Positions 56,421 through 64,000 of a stretch of 64,000 nucleotides of DNA are shown one piece after another. A program made the translations under genes and the position numbers. The stretch covers positions 15,633,910 through 15,697,909 of the forward strand of contig CM064519.1 of assembly GCA_032716605.1 (NCBI GenBank), given 5' to 3'. Under the pieces are notes generated by a model. It was given only the letters and a program-made list of their open reading frames with translations. It did no database searches and was not told the origin of the DNA. The stretch is from Paralithodes platypus. Its lineage: Eukaryota > Arthropoda > Malacostraca > Decapoda > Lithodidae. Position 1 is the stretch's first letter. Every line of letters starts with the position of its first letter.

Positions 56421-56697
56421 CCAGTTTTACAGTATAGACAACATGTAACAAAAGACATTATACAGTACCGTATAGCAATTGTTCACACATAACTAATATG
56501 GCAAATTATTATATAGGTTAACTTAACAAATAGTGAAATACTGTAAGATTCTTATAGAAGGTAGTTTGTCAGGATTTGGATGTTGCCAATGTTCATAGTA
56601 TATACAATTCATAAGTTGGGTGCGGGATGGCGAAATGAGTATATATTGGTATCAAGTTGCTGGTGCGCTCGCTCGCTCGCTCGTTCTCGTTCTCGCT

Positions 56698-56699
<2 letters not shown>

Positions 56700-56774
<75 letters not shown>

Positions 56775-56830
56775 TCTCTCTCTCTCTCTTTTCCCCGTAG
56801 CTCGCTCTCTCTCCCTCTCTTCCCTGTAGC
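56700..56830. repeat. (CT)n microsatellite
   Basis: CG-containing CTCG run then about 45 CT units with few interruptions. Confidence 0.95.
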
Positions 56831-56884
56831 TCTCTAGCCACGCCACCATCCTATAGTCTTGTCTCGCCTTTCACTGGAATTCAG

Positions 56885-57870
56885 ACCACTCCCCTGTCTG
56901 CTGTCTGCCTCCTTGTCTGCCTGGCGGTCTGTTTGGTATTATGTCTGTCTATTTGTCTTCGTGTCCTGTTTGTTATTCTGTGTGTCCGTCTGTCTGTCTG
57001 TCTTCTTGCTTCCCTGTTTATCTTCGTGTCCTGTCTGTCTGTCGTCCTGCCTCTCTATTGGTCTGCTTGTCCTGTTTGTCTTTCTGTCTTATCTGTCAGT
57101 TTGTCTTCCTGCCTCTCTATCTGTCTTCTTGTCCTGTCTGTCTGGGTCTGTTATTCTGTCTCTCTTTTAGTGTTTGTGTTCTAGCTGTCTGTCTGTCTGT
57201 ATTCTTGCCTCTCTATTTGTCTTCCTGTCCTGTTTGTCTTTGTCTGTCTTCCCGCCTCTCGTTTTGTTTTCGTGGCCTGTTTATCTTTGTCTCTTATTAT
57301 GTCTGTCTATTATTCTGTCTCTATATTTGTCTTCTTTTCCTGTTTGTCTTTGTCTGTCTTCCCGGCTCTCGTTTTATTTTCGTGGCCTGTTTATCTTTGT
57401 CTCTTATTCTGTCTGTCTATTATTCTGTCTCTATACTTGTCTTCTTTTCCTGTTTGTCTTTGTTTGTTATTATGTATGTCTGACTTCCTCCCTATCTTTT
57501 TGTCTTCGTGCCCTGTCTGTCTGTCTGTCTATCTACCTCCTTGCCTGCTTGTCTGCCCACCTGTTTTTGTCTGTCTGTCTGTCTTTCTGTTTTTGTCTGT
57601 CTGTATTCCTGTCTGGTTACCTCCCTTTCTGCTTGCTTGCCTGTCCGCCTGCTCAACCGTTAGTCTTTGTCTGCCTACTTCTCTGTCTGTGTGTCTGTAT
57701 TCCTGCTTGTATGTCTGCCTGTTCCCCCGTTAGTCTATGTCTGCCTACTTCTCTGTCTGCCTGCTTACCATTTGTCTGCCTACTTGTCTGCTGCCTGTCG
57801 CCACGCCTTCCTGCCTACGCTGCGTGTCTGACTCTGACCTTCTCTGACTCTCACTCTCTCGCTCTCTCTC
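56885..57870. repeat. TCTG/TGTCT-rich low-complexity region
   Basis: Nearly 1 kb of impure (TCTG)n, (TTGTCT)n and related words, with a roughly 165-bp duplicated block (GCCTCTCGTTTTGTTTTCGT at about 57,255 and its copy near 57,362). The Cys/Leu/Ser-rich frames of up to 344 codons are read-through. Confidence 0.9.
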
Positions 57871-57877
57871 TCCCTGT

Positions 57878-57880
<3 letters not shown>

Positions 57881-57946
<66 letters not shown>
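57881..57946. repeat. (CA)n microsatellite
   Basis: About 33 CA units. Confidence 0.97.
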
Positions 57947-57948
<2 letters not shown>

Positions 57949-58225
57949 ACGATCCACCCACACATACACTGACCACCCCACACCTACACACACCCCTACA
58001 CGTATACCAACTCACACCTACCCACCCACAAACACAAACCACCATTTATATAACTAACAATAACAAATCAAGAAATATTACTCACAAAAATGGGTTATCA
58101 GGCGTTCAGAATATTGCCTTTATTCCAAGTGTATATTTTTTAAGTTGTATAATACCTCAACCCAAATGTATCCATGCTGAATATTATCGTCAGTGTTCAT
58201 TACATTAGTAGACGAACAGCAATGA

Positions 58226-58228
<3 letters not shown>

Positions 58229-58278
<50 letters not shown>
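58229..58278. repeat. (TA)n microsatellite
   Basis: About 25 TA units. Confidence 0.96.
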
Positions 58279-58280
<2 letters not shown>

Positions 58281-58325
58281 AATAAATAAATAAAATTACA
58301 ACAAAAGGCAATAATACACTATATA

Positions 58326-58663
58326 TTAAGGGGAGGTTTTTAGTTGATTCCCTAGACTTCCATCAAGCTTAAAATTACTCTCCCTTGACCCCCTTTCAAG
58401 ATAAATTTGTACATTTTTCGGTAGAAAAATGTCCCGGCCAAAGGCCGGTGCCCCTTAAATTACAGGCTCGCTATCGCTCGCCAGGATAAAATCGACACCT
58501 AAATGGCACGAATGGTCTTAAAATTGACAGAAATGGGGCGAGGGTTCTTAAAATCGTCAAAATAATGGGGGCAAACGTCTTAACGTTAGGAAAACAATGG
58601 GGTTAAACATGAGGGAGAAAGGAGTCAAGAAAAAAAATCCCTCAAGTGGATATCTCCCCTTAA
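58326..58663 (-). mobile_element. TTAA element A2, full-length
   Basis: TTAAGGGGAGGTTTTTAG to GGATATCTCCCCTTAA. All modules are intact in reverse orientation (TTTTTCGGTAGAAAAA, CCCGGCCAAAGGCCGG, GCTATCGCTCGCCAGG, three iterons). Confidence 0.93.
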
Positions 58664-58798
58664 TTCACGAGAATTGCCTTTGCCAAAATATATTCCATTT
58701 CACGGGATCACAATAAGCCAATTTCACATGAATCTCAACATATATAAGTTTAATTAATGCACGACCATTTATTTGGTTCCCATTTTGTAATATCTAAG
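58664..58798. other. short AT-rich spacer
   Basis: No feature seen. Confidence 0.5.
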
Positions 58799-59511
58799 TT
58801 AAGGAGAGATTGCTTCATTTTTCTGGTCCCCTTCCTCCTCGTGTTTAATCCCATTGTTTTTTTAGATTTTAAGACAGACTAATTAGTTTGTCGATGTTAT
58901 GACTTTACACCCCATTTCTTTGTCCTTTCGTGCCATTTAGGTGTCGATTTTTTTCCTGGCGAGCGATAGCGAACCTGTAATTTTGGGAGCAACAGGCATT
59001 CGGCCGGGATATTTTTCTACCGAAAAATGTAAACATTTATCTTGAAGGGGGGGGGGGGGGTTCTAGGGAATGTTTTTTACAGCTTGATGTACAGTAGGTA
59101 TAGCGAGGAAACTAAGAAATAAAGGAATACATGAATTAAGGGGAGGTTTCCACTTGAGGGATTATTTTCTTTACCCCTTTCTGCCTCATGTTTAGCCCCA
59201 TTGCTTTTGAGATTTTAAGACGTTCTTCCCATTAGTTTGGCGTTTTTAAGAACTTTCGCCACCATTTATGCAACTTTTAAGACCTTTCGTCCCATTTAGG
59301 TGTCGATTTTTTTCCTGGCAAGCGATAGCGAGCCTGTAATTTAAGAGGAACCGGCCTTCGGCCTGGACATTTTTCTACCGAAAATGTACAGATTTATCTT
59401 GAAAGGGGGTCAAGGGGGTGTAATTTCAAGCTTGATGGAAGTCTAGGAAACACACTAAAAACCTCCCCTTAAGTGACAAAATATAAAAATAAACAGACAA
59501 TCTCCCCTTAA
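58799..59511 (+). mobile_element. TTAA element family A interrupted by A2
   Basis: Left part 58,799-59,139 (TTAAGGAGAGATTGC, iterons, core, hairpins with a G run at 59,047) and right tail 59,469-59,511 ending CAATCTCCCCTTAA enclose a complete A2. It is an insertion of one subfamily into the other. Confidence 0.9.
59136..59472 (+). mobile_element. TTAA element A2 nested in A
   Basis: TTAAGGGGAGGTTTCCACTT to AAAACCTCCCCTTAA with intact core and hairpins. Its TTAA lies in the AT-rich tail of the host A copy. Confidence 0.92.
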
Positions 59512-59626
59512 TACCATTGCATTACTGAAATATAAATACATGAAAATAAAACAATTTCTCCTTGCTAACCCTTGTGGTTTATTGGCCTCACCTATCATTA
59601 GTCTGGGTTATATACGAGTCGTATTG

Positions 59627-59629
<3 letters not shown>

Positions 59630-59709
<80 letters not shown>

Positions 59710-59730
59710 TCTCTCTCTCTCTCTCTCTCA
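59630..59730. repeat. (CT)n microsatellite with TTTTAT interruptions
   Basis: Three CT blocks separated by CTTTTATCTC. Confidence 0.95.
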
Positions 59731-59771
59731 TGTATTGCATCACAGTGTAGTAGTATTGTCTGACTGCTTCT

Positions 59772-59850
59772 ATCCTGGCGAGCGATAGCGAGCCTGTAAT
59801 TTTAAGAGTAACGAGCTTGATGGAGGTCTAGGGAGGAAATAAATAAATGA
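59772..59850 (+). mobile_element. TTAA element family A, core joined to right tail
   Basis: ATCCTGGCGAGCGATAGCGA is followed by a deletion and then GAGCTTGATGGAGGTCTAGG; both ends missing. Confidence 0.72.
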
Positions 59851-60055
59851 TATATAATTAATATATATAGTGTATTATTGCCCTTTTGTTGTATTTTTAT
59901 TTATTTATTTATTTATTTATAGCGTATTATTGCATTTTTGTGTTGTATTTGTTGTTATTTAAATTGAAGATCTGAACCACCACCTACTGGGATACAACAG
60001 AGCCAATGTAGTGTCTCGTTTGTGTTCGATACAGATTCAAAGGGGTAGGTCAATA

Positions 60056-60390
60056 TTAAGGGGAGGTTTTTAGTTCATTCCCTAGACTTCCATCAAACTT
60101 AAAATAACTCACCCTAGACCCCCTTTCAAGATAAATTTGTACATTTTTCGGTAGAAAAATGTCCCGGCCGAAGGCCGATTCCCCTTAAATTACAGGCTCG
60201 CTATTGCTCGCCAGAAAAAATCGACACCTAAATGGCACGAATGGTCTTAAAATTGACAGAAATGGGGCGAGGGTTCTTAAAATCGCCAAACTAATGGGGC
60301 GAACGTCTTAAAATCTCAAAAGCAATGAGGCTAAACATGAGGGAGAAAGGAGTCAAGAAAAAAATCCCTCAAGTGGATATCTGCCCTTAA
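60056..60390 (-). mobile_element. TTAA element A2, full-length
   Basis: TTAAGGGGAGGTTTTTAG to GGATATCTGCCCTTAA; closely similar to 58,326-58,663 in every module. Confidence 0.93.
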
Positions 60391-60473
60391 AGTTGACGAC
60401 TGTATAGCTAGATGCTTTTATTCAGCTTAACAACGATGGGTAATAGGGAGGAGATTGATAAGCAGTTAGTTAA

Positions 60474-60791
60474 TTAAGGGGGGGGGGGGTAATCCGGACC
60501 ACCTTCTCTCTCATGCTTTGTCCCATTAGTTTTGATATTCTACAACATTCCGCCCCCAGTAGTTTGGCGATTTTAAGACCTTTCGTGCCAGTTTGGGGTC
60601 ATTTTTCTTGTAAGGCTGCAATTTAGGAGGAGCATTTTTCTACCAAAAAAATGCACAAATTTGTCTCGAAGGGGGGTCTTAAGGGTATACTTTATGCTTG
60701 ATAAAGATATAAGGAGGAAACTAAAATAAATCATAATAAATAAATATATAAATTATATAACTTTATATATATACAGTATATATCACCTTAA
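60474..60791 (+). mobile_element. TTAA element family A, diverged
   Basis: TTAAGGGGGGGGGGG to TATATCACCTTAA. Iterons reduced to two; core GCGAG motif lost (TTTTCTTGTAAGGCTGC); second hairpin still visible (TTTTTCTACC). Confidence 0.82.
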
Positions 60792-61120
60792 TAATCAGTT
60801 AATTAATTACTAGTCCAGGTCAAGGGGGGAACGGGAGAGTAGGGGCATATGGTAATTTAATTTCTTGATTAGCATTCGAATACATTAACTTGTGATTAGT
60901 ACTAATTTCGGTGATAGGACGTTCATTAAGATGCCTAAAGGACTATCTATCTATATATCTATCTGTCTTTCTATCTACCAGGACCCAGATACTCAGAGAT
61001 GCCGTAAGTAAAGGCGAGATGAGATGCACAGTACCGTCTCCGGTACTGAAAGAATTAAACAAAAATAATAATATATGCATAAAAAACAACAACGATGTAG
61101 CGGTATTTATACAAAATATA

Positions 61121-61165
<45 letters not shown>

Positions 61166-61739
61166 GGCATATATATATACTGTACTGTATATATATTATT
61201 ACGGCATATATATATATATATATACTGTACTGTATATATATATAATGGAAATAAAATAAATTCCTATTGATAACAAATATATAATATAGTACGGTATGTA
61301 TACCACAGCAATTATGATTTCCCTCATATAACTTTTTCGGATCCACTTTCACAAATGGCACACACAACTTCGGAAGCCCTCTATAATGAAATGGAAAAGT
61401 TTTCTAGTTTGTTATGTCATTACATTTAAAAAAAACTCCACATATAAAACCTCTCCCGGGAAAAGATATTGCTGCCTAAAGTTTTTAATTTTCCCCTCCT
61501 GTTCACGAGAGCGGAGAAAAGTGCTACAATATATGAGATAAATTGATAAATATAGATTGATAGATAGATAGTTAGAGAGATAGATATATAGATGGATAAA
61601 TAGATAGAGAGAGCGGGGAGAGAAAGAGAGGGAGAGAGAGAGAGCGTGATAGAGAAAAGAGGGGGGGGGGGGGAGATACGAGAATAAAAAAAAAATATGA
61701 TAAAGTAAGACACAAGATTATAAACAATTCAACAGGTCC
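60792..61739. other. AT-rich spacer with TA and GATA microsatellites
   Basis: (TA)n at about 61,123-61,170 and 61,205-61,245, TAGA/GATA-rich DNA at about 61,545-61,610, GA and a G run to 61,675. No gene recognised. Confidence 0.7.
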
Positions 61740-61925
61740 TTAAGGGGGAATCGTTCACTTGTTGGTCGATTTTTTCATTTATTCATTATTTTTCTAGTTT
61801 CCTCACTAGACCTCCATCAAACTTAAAAAAAAAAACATCCATCAGATCCCCCTTTTAGATTAATGTGTAAATCTTTCTAACATGAGTGAAAAGGGGGACC
61901 AGAAAAACGGCCCAGTTCCCCTTAA
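61740..61925 (-). mobile_element. TTAA element family A, internally deleted
   Basis: TTAAGGGGGAATCG, CTCACTAGACCTCCATCAAA, then a jump to ACATGAGTGAAAAGGGGG and CAGTTCCCCTTAA; core, hairpins and most iterons are gone. Confidence 0.85.
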
Positions 61926-62034
61926 AAGTCTTGAAACACAATTGCTCTAGTTTGACACCCTGTCCAATCGACCCTGGTTACCAAGGAGACAAGGGAAGGG
62001 GGGATGGGGTGGGGGCGGGGGGGGGGAAAAAATA

Positions 62035-62440
62035 TATTAAGAGGGGAATTGGGATTGGGTGGGGGTAAATGGGGTGAGGTTACCAAGGAGACAGGCAGGG
62101 GAGGGGAGGGGGGACGGGTGGGGGGTGAGGGGGGTTGGATGGGGGTAATATATTGAGAGGGGATTTGGGATTGAGTGGGGGGGGGGGGGGTTAATATATT
62201 GAGAGGATTTGGGATTGGGTGGGGTGGGGGGGTAATATATTAAGAGAGGATTTGGGATTGGGTGGGGTGGGGGGGTAATATATTAAGAGAGGATTTGGGA
62301 TTTGGGGGAGGGTGGGGGGGAGTAATATATTAAGAGTGGATTTGGGATTGGGTGGGGGATGGTAGGGGGGGGGGGGTTAATATATTGAGAGGGGATTTGG
62401 GATTGGGTGGAGGTTGGGGGGGGTAATATATTGAACGGGG
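62035..62440. repeat. G-rich minisatellite, ~50-60 bp period
   Basis: About seven units with TAATATATTGAGAGGGGATT then TGGGATTGGGTGGGG and a variable G run. One strand has very high G content with many G3+ runs. Confidence 0.92.
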
Positions 62441-62872
62441 ATTTGTACAGTCGAAGGTAATACAACGTGGGCGTAATATTTTGAAGCTATGCTGAACTTA
62501 ATCGAATCCTCTCGTTAATTACGTACCTAATATTTACATTACAGGAGGTTCCTTTTTGTTGTTCAAGGGTCTATTAAATAGGTCACGATTTATGTCCTTG
62601 ACTGTACTTGGTGTATAAGGGAAACAAAAGAAGAAAGAAAATAAAAGATGAGACGAGGCAACGAAAACCAAAAGAAAAGAAACATCAAGCTAAATCATAC
62701 TAAATTTACCCATTCAGTACCATTGGTGTTTTTGTAATACTAAAAAAAAAAAAAAAAAAAAAACGAAGACAAAACAAGTAGGCCTGCATAAAATAACAAT
62801 CAAACCATTGTTGTGTTTGTTGAGGGATGTAGAGAGTGACGTTTGTAGCGTTGCCAAGCGCAGTATTTACTA
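62441..62872. other. spacer with an A run
   Basis: No gene seen. A C-like word (TTTACCCATTCAGTACCATT) at about 62,706 and a 22-base A run at 62,742. Confidence 0.5.
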
Positions 62873-63377
62873 TCAGATGGTTTTGCTGTGGATATTAGAT
62901 GTGGCACAAATCGATGTTGAACTTTTAACTTTTAACAGTTCATAGGTGATATTATCAGTTTGGCTGTTGACATCTCCTTGTAGAATTATATCCCAATTTA
63001 ACTTAGATAGGGTATATCTAATACTATCCCAATCAGCATTTTCCCACTTCCATATTTTACGATGGTGACTTTCTTCTTTTGTCATCTTGAATTGTATTTT
63101 GGTAAGAACTGCGAGATGGTCTGATGTTCCGACATAACCGAGAGGTGAGCATTTTATCATATTACTTGGTATGTCATTACCACGGGGTCAAGTGATGAGC
63201 CAGATCTATGAGTATGAAAGTCAACGTGATTTCTTAGATCATATGCCGACATGAGGTGATCATAAGATATATGAACTCTGTGCTGGTTTAGATCCCCAAA
63301 CAATAATATATGCTCACATTTGTCGTTCGCTAAAAGTTGATCAAGATTGTCCAATAGAAAATCAAAGAGTAAGTCTA

Positions 63378-63385
<8 letters not shown>
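62873..63385 (-). pseudogene. LINE endonuclease fragment, frameshifted
   Basis: Minus strand encodes DLLFDFLLDNLDQLLANDKC then HILLFGDLNQHRV (catalytic GDLN), HTHRSGSSLDPVV, a frameshift at about 63,175, then SNMIKCSPLGYVGTSDHLAV (terminal SDH of the endonuclease) and RKIWKWENADWDSIRYTLSK. These are C-terminal motifs of the apurinic-type endonuclease of a non-LTR retrotransposon. The N-terminal part is cut off by the CT microsatellite at 63,378; no reverse transcriptase follows. Not related closely to the 36.9-40.2 kb LINE by eye. Confidence 0.85.
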
Positions 63386-63444
<59 letters not shown>

Positions 63445-63461
63445 CCCCCCCCCCCCCCCCC
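63378..63461. repeat. (CT)n microsatellite and C run
   Basis: About 32 CT units followed by a 19-base C-rich run. Confidence 0.96.
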
Positions 63462-63617
63462 ACCCTCCGAAAACCTTTTTCCCGATACCGGTACATCAGT
63501 AGGCAGTTCGAACTTGCAAATTCAACTCATTAAAGTGAAGCACCCGTGGAACTTAGAGGCGTGCTCTCTTTCTCTGTTTACATTATCAAGGTTGGTTGCC
63601 ATGGAAACGGTGGGAGG

Positions 63618-63711
63618 TTAACCCCTTGAGGATCTAAGACGCATTTGTCCATTTTATTTTGGTTATTAGTAGAAGATTGTATGCAATTTACGAAGGGTAT
63701 CGAGCAATTAA
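63618..63711 (+). mobile_element. C-related TTAA element, left half
   Basis: TTAACCCCTTGAGGATCTAA, AGACGCATTTGTCC and TTATTAGTAGAAGATTGTATG. The same sequence restarts at about 63,940 (AAGACGCATTTGTCCAATAT), on the far side of a complete C. Confidence 0.75.
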
Positions 63712-63920
63712 CCCCTTCTTTACCGGTGTCGACTTTATTATATATATACTGGAAATTATTCGACGATTTTTGCAGCCTTGTAAGGATGTAGAGCGGTTAA
63801 AAGGGTTCAAACTATCTCAACTACCCGTGTTTACTACCACAGATTCTTCCTAAGCTGCATAAATTCGTCAAGATACAGCTGAATGAACGTAAAATACATC
63901 CTCGGTAGTGAAGGGGTTAA
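63708..63920 (+). mobile_element. TTAA element family C, full-length
   Basis: 213 bp, TTAACCCCTTCTTTACCGGT to CGGTAGTGAAGGGGTTAA, with ATTATTCGACGATTTTTGCA and CATAAATTCGTCAAGATACA as inner arms. Shares TTAA with the C-related half to its left. Confidence 0.9.
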
Positions 63921-64000
63921 AGAGGCAAATACTAACTCAATTAACACTAAGACGCATTTGTCCAATATAGTATGGTTATTAGTAGACGATTTTATGCAAA

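Noticed and set aside
56859..58208. A 344-codon Cys/Leu/Ser-rich secreted or membrane protein
   Set aside because: The frame follows impure TCTG repeats and then the CA microsatellite; its composition is fully explained by the repeats and other frames are open too.

Overview
This window looks like intergenic DNA from an animal genome, most likely an arthropod and plausibly a decapod crustacean. The reasons are a (TTAGG)n array of the arthropod telomere type (8,864-8,937), very heavy microsatellite loading (CA, GA, CT, TA, TCTG), non-LTR retrotransposons, three tRNA-derived SINE families and no bacterial-style gene organisation. The species is an inference. I find no host protein-coding gene; the only credible coding sequences belong to retrotransposons. 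Most other open frames are read-through of microsatellites or minisatellites.

The dominant feature is a community of short non-autonomous DNA elements whose ends coincide with TTAA. I named the families from repeated copies inside the window. A is about 330-370 bp, ends TTAAGGGGAG...CTCCCCTTAA, and has a subfamily A2 ending ...CCTCCCCTTAA; there are more than 30 full or partial copies. B is about 340-385 bp, nearly one long palindrome, with 11 copies. C is about 210 bp, starts TTAACCCCTTCTGTACCGG and has about 15 copies. D is about 217 bp (GCCGGTATCACACGAGCG ends, 3 copies). E is 90 bp and J is 567 bp. TTAA targets are characteristic of the piggyBac superfamily, but no transposase is present. 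A and B share an internal core: a GCGAGCGATAGCGAGC direct repeat, a GC hairpin (CCGGCCTTCGGCCGG in A, CCGGCTTCGCCGG in B) and a second hairpin (ACATTTTTC/GAAAAATGT). Other inverted-repeat elements are F (hAT-like, 8-bp duplication), G and H (TA-flanked, mariner-like) and I (10-bp duplication).

Layout. 0-5 kb: CA-rich DNA, minisatellites, a first A copy with a tandemly expanded core, SINE S2 and SINE S1. 5-11.5 kb: dense A/B/C copies including C interrupted by B, a TG/GA compound microsatellite and the TTAGG array. 11.5-13.4 kb: a GC-richer unrecognised block, then TAA/GA microsatellites. 13.4-22.9 kb: more A/B/C, an A copy split by SINE S2, a C copy split by F and D, a SINE S1 cluster, a LINE 3' end and element J. 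23-29.6 kb: simple sequence, B, A, D and C. 29.9-31.35 kb: a 5'-truncated RTE-like LINE on the minus strand. 33.3-35.2 kb: a probable solo LTR. 36.9-40.2 kb: a LINE with an uninterrupted 1,100-codon frame (endonuclease plus reverse transcriptase), minus strand. 42.5-45.2 kb: minisatellites of 33, 25 and 28 bp. 46-51.3 kb: nested and end-to-end TTAA elements around a second LINE fragment. 54.3-55.9 kb: a roughly 42-copy 39-bp minisatellite. 56.7-58.3 kb: CT, TCTG, CA and TA tracts. 58.3-62 kb: A copies. 62.9-63.4 kb: a broken LINE endonuclease fragment.

The most unusual pattern is that several A elements lie between direct duplications of the neighbouring DNA (about 15 to 125 bp) that are themselves bounded by TTAA or a one-base variant (14.2, 20.5, 21.7, 48.4/50.3 kb and weaker cases). 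This is not the plain 4-bp TTAA duplication expected of piggyBac-type insertion. Family boundaries and counts were made by eye and are approximate where copies are diverged.
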